Below, in pieces: positions 5,696 through 12,687 of a DNA stretch of 43,626 nucleotides (position 1 is its first letter; the number at the start of each line of letters is the position of its first letter). The position numbers were made by a program, and so were the translations under genes. The DNA lies in the IMG/VR virus record IMGVR_UViG_3300022223_000009, positions 1 to 43,626 of that record; one strand, 5' to 3'. The notes under the pieces were generated by a model. It had not been told where the DNA came from. It did not search any database and saw nothing but the letters and a program-made list of their open reading frames with translations. This stretch comes from a virus.

Positions 5696-5786
5696 CCTCA
5701 CCCAGGCGCAGCGGATCGCGCTGCTAATGTGCGTGCTCGCGCTCTGCTGCACGGTCCCGAGCGATGCACTGGAGGCCGGGCGATGA
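5688..5786 (+). CDS. Possible single-span membrane peptide, 32 aa
   Basis: The ATG overlaps the end of the DUF1643 gene by 8 bp and the stop overlaps the ATG of the methyltransferase gene (ATGA). The product has one hydrophobic stretch, RIALLMCVLALCCTV, long enough for a membrane helix. Coupling at both ends supports translation; function unknown. Confidence 0.45.
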   Translation: MTDLTQAQRIALLMCVLALCCTVPSDALEAGR

Positions 5787-6694
5787 CCCTCCCGATGCAC
5801 ATCGGCTCGCTCTTCTCCGGCATCGGCGGGCTGGAGCTCGGGCTCGAGTGGGCGGGACTCGGCCCCGTGCGCTGGCAGGTCGAGCAAAGCGACTACTGTA
5901 GAGCCGTGCTCGAGCGGCACTGGCCGGAGGCATCGAGGTATGACGACGTGCGAGCAGTGGGAGCAGACCTCGCTCCCGTCGATCTCATCTGCGGCGGGTT
6001 CCCCTGCCAGGACGTGTCCAGCGCAGGAGCGCGCAAGGGCCTTGCTGGAGACCGCTCGGGCCTGTGGGGTGAGTTCGCTCGTGTGGTCGGGGTACTCCGG
6101 CCTAGGTGGGTCGTCGTCGAGAACGTCGCCAGCGGGGCAACCCTCTGGCTCGACGCCGTGGTGCGTGAGTTGGGAGAGCTCGGCTATGCAGCGCTACCGG
6201 TCCCACTGTCGGCGGCGGATGTCGGAGCTCCACACCGGCGAGCACGCATTTTCGTCATTGCTTCCGACGCTGACAGCGAGCGTCGCGAGCCGGGGGCGCG
6301 CGGCACGAGGGCCGAACGCCCAGGGGGGGCCGTCGCTGACCGAGGTGCTGCTGCCGACGCTGACCGAGACGGGCAACCTGGCATCTCCGTCAATGCAGAA
6401 GTGGCCCGGGCATCGGAGGCTGGCGACGCTGTGCGCTCGGGACGCAAAGGGCTCGGGCCCGGCGCAAGGCAGGCAAGGCGGGGACGACCTGCCACGCCAG
6501 CTTGGCGGCCACCTGTCCCCGACTTTCTGCGAGTGGCTGATGGGCTTTCCCGGGGACTGGGGTCGCCTAGACGACGCATAGCCGCCCTCGGCAACAGCGT
6601 GGTGCCCCAGTGCGCTGAGGTGATCGGGTGGATGGTGAGGGAGTTGGCGGCAGAGCAAGCACTAGCGCGCATGGCGCGGAAGGAGGCGAGGTGA
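5783..6694 (+). CDS. C5-cytosine-specific DNA methyltransferase (Dcm-type), 303 aa
   Basis: Transfers a methyl group from S-adenosylmethionine to cytosine C5. Motif I SLFSGIGGLELGLEWAG (residues 9-25), motif IV GGFPCQDVS with the catalytic Cys (about 74), motif VI VVVENV (about 111), motif VIII HRRARIFVIA (about 151) and motif X ALGNSVVP (about 268) are all visible. Residues about 165-250 are the target-recognition region, with the repeated DADxxR style seen in phage enzymes. GGAGG lies 7 bp before the ATG. Likely protects phage DNA from restriction. The region from 5940 to 6581 also encodes a protein-like product in the +1 frame. Confidence 0.92.
   Translation: MTLPMHIGSLFSGIGGLELGLEWAGLGPVRWQVEQSDYCRAVLERHWPEASRYDDVRAVGADLAPVDLICGGFPCQDVSSAGARKGLAGDRSGLWGEFARVVGVLRPRWVVVENVASGATLWLDAVVRELGELGYAALPVPLSAADVGAPHRRARIFVIASDADSERREPGARGTRAERPGGAVADRGAAADADRDGQPGISVNAEVARASEAGDAVRSGRKGLGPGARQARRGRPATPAWRPPVPDFLRVADGLSRGLGSPRRRIAALGNSVVPQCAEVIGWMVRELAAEQALARMARKEAR
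5940..6581 (+). CDS. Candidate overlapping gene inside the cytosine methyltransferase gene, 213 aa
   Basis: A +1-frame ORF wholly inside the methyltransferase gene starts with ATG behind GGAGG (5926-5930, 9 bp spacing). Its product has blocks I recall from stand-alone phage hypothetical proteins: AGSPARTCPAQERARALLE, SGLGGSSSRTSP, an RYRSHCRRRMSELHTGEH stretch, two LLPTLT repeats and CEWLMGFPGDW. The two frames align motif to motif: FPCQD over SPART, DADSER over LPTLTAS, RVADGL over EWLMGF. This could be a true second product, the trace of an ancestral frame change, or a chance effect of GC-rich codons. No function can be assigned. Confidence 0.45.
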   Translation: MTTCEQWEQTSLPSISSAAGSPARTCPAQERARALLETARACGVSSLVWSGYSGLGGSSSRTSPAGQPSGSTPWCVSWESSAMQRYRSHCRRRMSELHTGEHAFSSLLPTLTASVASRGRAARGPNAQGGPSLTEVLLPTLTETGNLASPSMQKWPGHRRLATLCARDAKGSGPAQGRQGGDDLPRQLGGHLSPTFCEWLMGFPGDWGRLDDA

Positions 6695-6697
6695 GCC

Positions 6698-7264
6698 ATG
6701 GCTGACCCCGACACCACCCCCTGCCCTCCCCCGGTGGAGGACCGCGGCCCCTGGCTTCAGACCTACACCGGCCGGGCCTTCTACCCGCTCGCCCCTCGCG
6801 TCGAGGACGTACACCTCGAGGACATCGCCCACGCCCTCGCGCACCAGTGTCGCTTCGCCGGGCACGTGAGGACCTTCTACAGCGTCGCCGAGCACAGCGT
6901 CCGGGCATCGGTCATCGTGCCGCGCGAGTACGCCCTGGCGGCGCTGATGCACGACGCGACCGAGGCCTACGTGGTGGACGTGCCGAGACCGCTCAAGCAA
7001 GCGGTGCCCGCGTTCGGGCTCATCGAGGACGCGGTGGCGATCATCATAGGCGCGGCGTTTGGCGTGGAGCTGTCGAGGCTCCCCAAGGCCGTGAAGCTGG
7101 CCGACCAGGTGATGCTGGCAACCGAGGCCCGTGACCTGATGGCGCCGCCGCCGCGGCAGTGGATGCCGATGCCAGAGCCGCTCGCGGCCGTGATCGAACC
7201 CTGGGGGCCGGAGCAAGCCAAAGGGGCCTTCCTACAGCGCTTCGAGGAGCTGAGGCATGGGTAA
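6698..7264 (+). CDS. HD-domain phosphohydrolase (YfbR-like), 188 aa
   Basis: Metal-dependent phosphohydrolase of the HD superfamily. Visible are a His-rich first helix (DIAHALAHQCRFAGH), FYSVAEHSV and the defining His-Asp in LMHDATEAYVVDVPRPLK (about residue 84), followed by a late VKLADQVMLATEAR helix carrying the distal Asp. This arrangement resembles phage and bacterial 5'-deoxynucleotidases. The likely role is nucleotide-pool adjustment during phage replication; the substrate is inferred. It ends within the start of the MT-A70 gene. Confidence 0.85.
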   Translation: MADPDTTPCPPPVEDRGPWLQTYTGRAFYPLAPRVEDVHLEDIAHALAHQCRFAGHVRTFYSVAEHSVRASVIVPREYALAALMHDATEAYVVDVPRPLKQAVPAFGLIEDAVAIIIGAAFGVELSRLPKAVKLADQVMLATEARDLMAPPPRQWMPMPEPLAAVIEPWGPEQAKGAFLQRFEELRHG

Positions 7265-7769
7265 CCGCGTCACCCGCTACCGCTGCCTCGTCGCCGATCC
7301 GCCCTGGAAGTTCGGCGACTCCCTCCCCGGCAAGGGCCGCGGGGCTGCCAAGCACTACGACTGCATGCCGCTGGCCGAGCTCTGCACCTTCGAGCTCCCG
7401 CCGATGCTGCCGGACTCGTGGCTCTTCCTGTGGCGGGTGGGCTCGATGCAGCAGGAGGCTCTCGCGGTGGCGCGAGCCTGGGGCTTTTCGGTGACCTCGG
7501 AGATCGTCTGGGTGAAGCCGCAGATGGGCATGGGCCGCACCGTGCGCAATTGTCACGAGGTGTGCCTCGTGTGCAGGCGCGGGAAGCCCGAGCGCAAGTC
7601 GGCTGCCGTGCGGTCGTGGTTCGAGGCGCCGCGAGGCCGGCACAGCGCGAAGCCGGAGCGGTTCTTTGAGCTGGTCGAGCAGCTCACCGAGGGGCCCTAC
7701 GTGGAGCTCTTCGCGCGGCGGCAGCGGCCCGGGTGGGTGTGCCTGGGGGCGGAGGTCGAGCAGCCGTGA
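7257..7769 (+). CDS. MT-A70-family adenine-N6 DNA methyltransferase, 170 aa
   Basis: The catalytic motif DPPW occurs near the N-terminus in CLVADPPWKFGD (about residue 15), followed by LPDSWLFLWRVGSM and SEIVWVKPQMGMGRTVRNCHE, the usual order in phage MT-A70 enzymes; ...FFELVEQLTEGPYVELFARR closes the SAM fold. It methylates adenine N6, probably as an anti-restriction or regulatory mark on phage DNA. Its start overlaps the HD gene and its stop overlaps the GTG of the next gene, so the three are probably co-translated. Confidence 0.9.
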   Translation: MGNRVTRYRCLVADPPWKFGDSLPGKGRGAAKHYDCMPLAELCTFELPPMLPDSWLFLWRVGSMQQEALAVARAWGFSVTSEIVWVKPQMGMGRTVRNCHEVCLVCRRGKPERKSAAVRSWFEAPRGRHSAKPERFFELVEQLTEGPYVELFARRQRPGWVCLGAEVEQP

Positions 7770-8002
7770 GCCGCACGCCCCGCCGCAAGAAGCTCCCCCA
7801 GTGCGGCCTGTGCCGGCACTTCGGCCACACCGTCTTGGAGTGCCGCCTGCGCAAGCCCAGGCGCATCTGCCGCGTCTGCCAAGACCTCCCCCACCGCCGC
7901 GAGCAGCCCGCGTGCTCGGGGTGCGGGCGGCCCTACGCCGAGGATCCTCCGGCGGAGCTGGTGACCCGGCGCGAGGACCAGAGGACCTATCCCATCGCAT
8001 GA
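7766..8002 (+). CDS. Small zinc-knuckle protein, 78 aa
   Basis: GTG start in a GTGA overlap. The motif CGLCRHFGHTVLEC is a CX2CX4HX4C zinc knuckle (residues about 13-26), the nucleic-acid-binding fold known from retroviral nucleocapsids. A second group, CRVCQDLPH...CSGCG (about 35-53), gives a CX2C...CX2C pair. The rest is basic. Tight coupling to the MT-A70 gene suggests a nucleic-acid-binding partner in modification or replication; this is inference. Confidence 0.65.
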   Translation: MSRTPRRKKLPQCGLCRHFGHTVLECRLRKPRRICRVCQDLPHRREQPACSGCGRPYAEDPPAELVTRREDQRTYPIA

Positions 8003-8056
8003 GCTCACGGTGCGCACGCGCGCCGGAGACCACCACCCCAGATCTGGGAGAGACCG

Positions 8057-8263
8057 ATGCCAAAGACCCCCGACGCACTCGATCGCGCTGTCGCGCACGG
8101 GCAGATCGCCCACCACGCCGTCGGAGCAGCCCAAGCCGCCGTTCAGGGCGGTGTGTCCACCGAGGAGGTCATGGCGATCTTCATCGCTGCTCGGGCCCAG
8201 GTGGAGGTGGCTCGGGCACAGGCCCAGCAGCAGCAGGCCGAGACGGCCGGGAAGCTGAACTAG
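8057..8263 (+). CDS. Hypothetical helical protein, 68 aa
   Basis: The ATG follows GGGAGAGACCG. The product is Ala- and Gln-rich: an N-terminal charged helix, AQAAVQGGVSTEEVMAIF in the middle and a C-terminal AQAQQQQAE coiled-coil-like tail. No domain recognised. It precedes the AAA+ ATPase gene by three bases and may be a small adaptor for it. Confidence 0.6.
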   Translation: MPKTPDALDRAVAHGQIAHHAVGAAQAAVQGGVSTEEVMAIFIAARAQVEVARAQAQQQQAETAGKLN

Positions 8264-8266
8264 CCG

Positions 8267-9223
8267 ATGAGCGCATCCAACATCGTCCTCGACCTCATCC
8301 GCGCCCACTACCGCGGAGACGAGCAGGCCTTCCGGGCCTTCGCGATCCGGCTCGCCCGCATCACGAAGAGCCCCATGACCCAGAAGACCATGCTGGAGAC
8401 GCTGGAGCGGGCGAGGAAGGCGCAGGGCAGCGGCACTCAGAAGCCCCCAGCTCCGCCGCCCACGAGCCCGGCAGGCGGCTCCAGCATCCTCGAGCCAGTG
8501 AAGCCGGTCAGCCTCGACGACCTACTGCTGCTCGAGGGGCTGCGCAGGGAGCTCGACGAGGTGGTGCTCGAGATCGCCCACCGCCAGCCGCTGGCAGAAA
8601 GCAACCTCTCGCCCCGCTCCCGCCTGCTCTTCTCTGGGCCCCCGGGCAACGGCAAGACCTCAGCCGCCGCCGGCATCGCCCACCAGCTCGGGGTGCAGGC
8701 CTACGGCGTCTCGATTCCTGCCCTGGTGAGCCAGTTCCTCGGGGCCACGGGGAGCAACCTGCACGCGCTCTTCGGGTCGCTGCATGACGGGACGGTGGTG
8801 GTGCTCGACGAAATCGACGCCATCGGCGGCCACCGTACCGCTCCGGACCAGGCAGCCGCGAAGGAGCAGAACGCCATCGTCAACACGCTCCTCACCCTCA
8901 TGGACCGCAACCAGGGCGGGGTCTTCGTCGCGACCACCAACCGGTCGGACGTGCTCGACCCAGCCCTGCGGCGCCGCTTCGACGACGAGCTCTACTTCCC
9001 AGAGCCCACCATCGAGCAGCGCACCTTGCTCGCCCGGCGCATCGCGGACCAGCACGGCATCGACCCCGTGCCGGTGGACGACTGCCGCAACTACGACGCT
9101 GTGACCAAGCGCACTCTCGCCGAAGCTAGGCGGGTGGTGATGCGCCAGATCCTTGCAGACCTGACGGACGGGACCGACGACCTCGCTACTGAGGACGAGG
9201 CTCCGCCGAAGCGACTGCACTGA
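8267..9223 (+). CDS. AAA+ ATPase, 318 aa
   Basis: Walker A GPPGNGKTS (about residues 124-132), Walker B VVVLDEIDAIG (about 176-186), a sensor-1-like VATTNRSDVLDPALRRRFD and an arginine-finger segment mark a classical FtsH/CDC48-type AAA+ module. The first 80 residues are helical with a Pro-rich linker (PPAPPPTSPAGG), probably substrate binding. No protease domain is attached. Position among replication genes suggests remodelling of a protein-DNA or replication complex. Confidence 0.85.
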   Translation: MSASNIVLDLIRAHYRGDEQAFRAFAIRLARITKSPMTQKTMLETLERARKAQGSGTQKPPAPPPTSPAGGSSILEPVKPVSLDDLLLLEGLRRELDEVVLEIAHRQPLAESNLSPRSRLLFSGPPGNGKTSAAAGIAHQLGVQAYGVSIPALVSQFLGATGSNLHALFGSLHDGTVVVLDEIDAIGGHRTAPDQAAAKEQNAIVNTLLTLMDRNQGGVFVATTNRSDVLDPALRRRFDDELYFPEPTIEQRTLLARRIADQHGIDPVPVDDCRNYDAVTKRTLAEARRVVMRQILADLTDGTDDLATEDEAPPKRLH

Positions 9224-9237
9224 ACCAGGAGAGACCG

Positions 9238-9693
9238 ATGCCCAGGAAGAAGAAGGACAAACAGGAGATCGACAAGAAGCCCGACGAGACGAAGGTCGAG
9301 CAGCTCACCAGGATGCTGCGAGTCGTGCTCACTCGCGACGAGGTGGAGGAGCGCGCCGACCGCGCCGCTCACCTCCTCTCTGAGCGCGACGCCAAGCAGG
9401 AGATGGCCAAGGCGGCCGCCAAGCAGATGAAGAGCGAGATCGAGGCCCTGGAGGCCCAACTGCGAGAGGTCTCGACGCAGGTGCGCGACAAGGCCTGCTA
9501 CCGCGAGACCGTCTGCGAGCGGGTCTTCAACTACACAGCCGCCACCGTCACCGTCCGCCGTCTCGACACCCACGAGGTCATCGAGGAGCGGGCCATGACC
9601 ACCTCGGAGCGCCAGATGGGCCTCGACCTCGACGATGAGGCGAAGGGGCTAGAAGACGACTTCAACGAGGACGAGCCGCAAGCCGCCGAGTGA
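9238..9693 (+). CDS. Coiled-coil hypothetical protein, 151 aa
   Basis: AGGAGAGACCG precedes the ATG. A basic N-terminus (MPRKKKDKQEID) is followed by a long charged coiled coil through about residue 90, then a short beta-rich part (NYTAATVTVRRLDTHEVIEE) and an acidic tail. The organisation resembles small phage proteins of unknown function that sit before RusA-type genes. No catalytic motif seen. Confidence 0.65.
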   Translation: MPRKKKDKQEIDKKPDETKVEQLTRMLRVVLTRDEVEERADRAAHLLSERDAKQEMAKAAAKQMKSEIEALEAQLREVSTQVRDKACYRETVCERVFNYTAATVTVRRLDTHEVIEERAMTTSERQMGLDLDDEAKGLEDDFNEDEPQAAE

Positions 9694-10193
9694 TGCCTAC
9701 CCCCTTCAACCCCGGCGAGGCCCTGTGCCGAGCGGACGAGATCCTCTCTCGTCCGCCGGCGCGGCCCCACATCGTGCGTCCCGCCCCCGTCGGCGCACGC
9801 GTGTGGCGCTGCGCCCTCCCGCTCGAGCTACTCCAGCCCCAGAACCGCACCCGCCACGGTGCTCGCTGGGAGCTGGGCAAGCTCAAGGCGGAGGTCTGGA
9901 TCCGGATGTTGGCGCAGCACGGGCTCCCCGTTCGCCAGCTCCCCCTCCCGGGCCGGCCCCAGGTGCTCTGCACGCGCTTCAGCGCCGCCGAGCCCGACCG
10001 CTACGCAGACTGGGCCAAGGCCGCGGTGGACGCGCTGTGCCTGCCGTCAGGGCGGCGCAAGCGGGGGCTCGGTCTGCTGCGAGACGACAGGCCCAAGGAC
10101 GTGGACCTTCACCAGTGGTGGGAGCCTGGGCCGCGGGGGGCGGGGTTTGGTGTGATCGAAGTGAGAATCGAAGTGAGAGAAGGAGAGCCATGA
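9693..10193 (+). CDS. RusA-like Holliday-junction resolvase (probable), 166 aa
   Basis: Start is the ATG in a TGATG overlap. The C-terminal half shows the RusA pattern: PDRYADWAKAAVDALC followed after a loop by GLGLLRDDRPKDVDL and a final GFGVIEVRIEVRE strand. RusA enzymes cut branched DNA as dimers using Asp residues of this kind. The first motif is usually D-x-D-N, here PDRYADW, so the assignment is by pattern and by the replication context, not by a perfect motif. Confidence 0.6.
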   Translation: MPTPFNPGEALCRADEILSRPPARPHIVRPAPVGARVWRCALPLELLQPQNRTRHGARWELGKLKAEVWIRMLAQHGLPVRQLPLPGRPQVLCTRFSAAEPDRYADWAKAAVDALCLPSGRRKRGLGLLRDDRPKDVDLHQWWEPGPRGAGFGVIEVRIEVREGEP

Positions 10194-11239
10194 TCGTCAT
10201 CAAGGAAGAGTTCTTGACCGAGGAGAAGACCCGGCGCGCCATCAAGCTCGGCGGGTGGGAAGCTATCGGCATGTGGCTCGCGATGAAGAGCTACGCCGCG
10301 CGCAAGAACACTCGCGGCTTCGTCCCAAACGACGCGATCGATGACCTGCAGGGAGCCCCCAAGCGCGCACGCAGGGCGCTGAAGGCGCTCGTGGAGTGCG
10401 GCCTACAGAAGCAAGCCGGGGGCGAACGCGGCGCCGGGCTCGTGGACGAGGGCCCGGACGGGTGGACACTCCACGACTACGAGGATCACTCCGTCAGCGC
10501 CGACGAGGAGGAGCTCAGGCGCGAGAAGGCGAGGGCCAAGAAGCGCGAGCAACGCGAGAGGAAGCGCCGAGAGCTCGAGGCTCTACGAGCGCGAGAAGGC
10601 GGGGACAACGAGTGGACAGACGGGGGACGTGTCCCGGGGACAGCAGGGGGACAGCAGGGGGACACTGGCAGTGCCTGTCCCGGGGACCCTCGGGCGCAGG
10701 CCCGCGCGCACGCGGGGGCAGGCGCGCGTCCCCAGCCCAGCCCAGCCCAGCCCAACCAAGAAGATCCTCCTGATAGCTACCACCAAGACCTATCAGGTGG
10801 GGGACCACCGGAGACGAGGCAGCAGCAGTCGCGGGGAGCGATCCGCTGTCCGCCGGACCTGGAGCTGGACGGGGGCACCGTCGCCAACATCGGCATGGCG
10901 CGGGGCGTGAGCGCGCAGCTCGTCGCCTTCGCGGTCCGCGAGTGGGCCATCCAGCAGAGCGCGGTACCGGACCGCACGCGCCCACTTGGGGCCTGGATGT
11001 CCTCTGCCGCCCGGGCCATCCAGGCGCAGCTCAGCGACCCCAGGCGCCGCCAGGAGCTCCAGGCGCAGCTCGCCGAGCACGAGCGCCGCCCCGAGGACCC
11101 GGAGGCTCACCGCAGGCGCATCGAGGCGGAGAACGCCCGGCACATAGCCGAGCTCCAGGCCGGCAGCGCCCCACCGGTGGACCGCGCCGAGACCCTGCGC
11201 CGCCTCGACGCCCTCGTGGGCGGGAGGGCCCATGCCTGA
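10190..11239 (+). CDS. Phage replisome organiser / helicase-loader-like protein, 349 aa
   Basis: The N-terminal 90 residues resemble a winged-helix initiator domain: KTRRAIKLGGWEAIGMWLAMK, then a second helix-rich part with GWTLHDYEDH. A highly basic and acidic coiled segment follows (about 110-140), then a Gly/Pro/Gln linker and a C-terminal domain (CPPDLELDGGTVANIGMA...) like helicase-loader C-termini. It overlaps the dnaB start by 8 bp, the usual order initiator-helicase. Its linker DNA contains iteron-like repeats, as in lambda O. Confidence 0.7.
   Translation: MIVIKEEFLTEEKTRRAIKLGGWEAIGMWLAMKSYAARKNTRGFVPNDAIDDLQGAPKRARRALKALVECGLQKQAGGERGAGLVDEGPDGWTLHDYEDHSVSADEEELRREKARAKKREQRERKRRELEALRAREGGDNEWTDGGRVPGTAGGQQGDTGSACPGDPRAQARAHAGAGARPQPSPAQPNQEDPPDSYHQDLSGGGPPETRQQQSRGAIRCPPDLELDGGTVANIGMARGVSAQLVAFAVREWAIQQSAVPDRTRPLGAWMSSAARAIQAQLSDPRRRQELQAQLAEHERRPEDPEAHRRRIEAENARHIAELQAGSAPPVDRAETLRRLDALVGGRAHA
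10601..10805. repeat. GGGGAC iteron-like cluster, candidate replication origin
   Basis: GGGGAC occurs at 10601, 10623, 10636, 10647, 10658, 10682 and 10800. Three copies form a tandem 11 bp array (GGGGACAGCAG twice, then GGGGACACTGG) and the first two are 22 bp apart, so they are helically phased. Eleven is not a multiple of three, so the repeat is at DNA and not protein level. GTCCC inverted partners and a CCCAG pentamer array (10731-10753) lie beside it. Confidence 0.5.
10769..10797. other. Inverted repeat CCTGATAG/CTATCAGG inside the initiator gene
   Basis: Perfect 8 bp arms (10769-10776 and 10790-10797) around a 13 nt spacer, in a locally less GC-rich stretch next to the iteron cluster. 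It fits an origin element or protein site better than a terminator, as no T-run follows. Confidence 0.5.
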
Positions 11240-12626
11240 GCGTCTGCCCCCGCACAGCCTCGACACCGAGGCGGCGGTGCTGTCGGCGCTGCTCCTGCAC
11301 CCGGATGCCATCGCCGAGGTGGAGCCCGTCGTGAGCCCGGCGGACTTCTACGCCTCCGCAAACCGCACGATCGCCGAGACCATCTGGGCGCTCGATGCCG
11401 CAGGCGACCCCGTGGACGTGTCGACGGTGGCCCACCGGCTCCACGTCCACGGCAAGCTCGACGCCGTGGGCGGGGCCCCCTACCTCGGGCAGATCATCGA
11501 TGCGACGCCCGCGGTGGCCCACGTCGAGGCCCATGCCCGCATCGTGGCGGACCTGGCTGCCGTGAGACGTGTGCAGGCCGCCTGCGCCACAGTGAGGGCC
11601 GGGGGCTTCGGGGACCTCGCGGACGTGCCGACCTGGCTCGCCTCGGCGGAGCGGCAGCTCGGAGAGGCCCTGGACCGGCGGGAGGTGGCGGAGACGCAGG
11701 CGACGGTGAGCGAAGCGGCGGCGGCCGAGTACACCGAGCTCAGCAAGCGCGACGCCCCCCGGGACATCGTAGGCCTGCCCACGGGCATCCCAGGCCTGGA
11801 CCGCACGCTCCGCGGCCTGCAGGACGGAAACCTCTACATCGACGCCGCCCGCCCCGGCGTGGGCAAGACGGCGCTCGCTGGCCAGATCGCGCTGCACGTG
11901 GCTCCCCGTCTCGCGCGGGAGGGTCGGGCGGTGTTCTTCGCCTCCCTCGAGATGCCCCGCGGCCAGCTGATGCAGCGCCTGCTCACCCAGCAGTCCGGCG
12001 TCTCCCACGATGCCGTCGTCACCCGCAGGATCGCAGGCTCCGACTGGGGGCCGCTGGCGAACGCCGTGGAGCAGATCGGCGCCATGCCCATCGTGCTGGA
12101 CGACCGCTCCGGCATCGGTCCGCACCAGCTCCGCTCGGCGGTGCGCCGCGGGATGCGTCGGCTCCCAGGCAACCCGCGCCCCGGGCTGGTCATCGTCGAC
12201 TACCTGCAGCTCATGGCCACCCCGGGTGGGAGGGGCCGCAACCAGACCAGGGAGGACGAGGTAGCGGGCTTCTCGCGCGCCCTGGCCACCATGGCCAAGG
12301 AGTGGAGCTGCCCCGTGCTCGCCCTCAGCCAGCTCAACCGGGACTCGACGAAGACCGGCCGCCGTCCCCAGCTCAGCGACCTGCGCGAGTCCGGCGCCAT
12401 CGAGCAGGATGCCTACGCCGTGCTCTTCCTGCACGCGCTCGATGACGGCGGAGCGCGGGAGCTCATCGTGGCGAAGCACCGCAACGGAGACACCGGCATC
12501 GTGCGCGCTCGCTACATGGGCGAGGTGCTGAGGCTCCGGGAGGAAGAGCGGGAGCCAGAGCCGGACCACGCTGGGGGCATCGGGTGGGACGGGTACGAGG
12601 ACCACAGCGAGGAGCGCTACGGGTAG
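11232..12626 (+). CDS. dnaB: Replicative DNA helicase, DnaB family, 464 aa
   Basis: Full-length DnaB. The N-terminal helical domain runs from about residue 8 (HSLDTEAAVLSALLLHPDAI) to 110. After a linker, the RecA-like domain opens with LPTGIPGLDRTLRGLQDGN, Walker A ARPGVGKTALA (about 206-216), Walker B VIVDYLQLMA (about 320) and the ALSQLNRDS and DLRESGAIEQDAY motifs. It unwinds DNA at the phage fork, loaded by the overlapping upstream gene product. Phage-encoded DnaB implies theta or rolling-circle replication, not Mu-type transposition. Confidence 0.95.
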   Translation: MPERLPPHSLDTEAAVLSALLLHPDAIAEVEPVVSPADFYASANRTIAETIWALDAAGDPVDVSTVAHRLHVHGKLDAVGGAPYLGQIIDATPAVAHVEAHARIVADLAAVRRVQAACATVRAGGFGDLADVPTWLASAERQLGEALDRREVAETQATVSEAAAAEYTELSKRDAPRDIVGLPTGIPGLDRTLRGLQDGNLYIDAARPGVGKTALAGQIALHVAPRLAREGRAVFFASLEMPRGQLMQRLLTQQSGVSHDAVVTRRIAGSDWGPLANAVEQIGAMPIVLDDRSGIGPHQLRSAVRRGMRRLPGNPRPGLVIVDYLQLMATPGGRGRNQTREDEVAGFSRALATMAKEWSCPVLALSQLNRDSTKTGRRPQLSDLRESGAIEQDAYAVLFLHALDDGGARELIVAKHRNGDTGIVRARYMGEVLRLREEEREPEPDHAGGIGWDGYEDHSEERYG

Positions 12627-12641
12627 GCCCACAGGCCCTTT

Positions 12642-12661
12642 GCGCCCCTCCGCTGGGGCGC
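12642..12661 (+). terminator. GC hairpin after dnaB, possible terminator
   Basis: GCGCCCC-TCCGCT-GGGGCGC, a perfect 7 bp stem with 6 nt loop 15 bp after the dnaB stop. The following bases (TTCGCTATGG) are not a T-run, so intrinsic termination would be weak. It separates early/replication genes from the late block. Confidence 0.5.
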
Positions 12662-12687
12662 TTCGCTATGGGCTGGAGTGATATGTT

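Noticed and set aside
10731-10753. CCCAG pentamer run as a CRISPR-like or phase-variation repeat
   Set aside because: Only about five pentamers in the linker of the initiator protein; too short for strong claims, so it is recorded with the iteron cluster instead.
11031-12632. 533-codon antisense frame over dnaB
   Set aside because: Mirror of well-defined DnaB coding sequence; no motif and poor composition.
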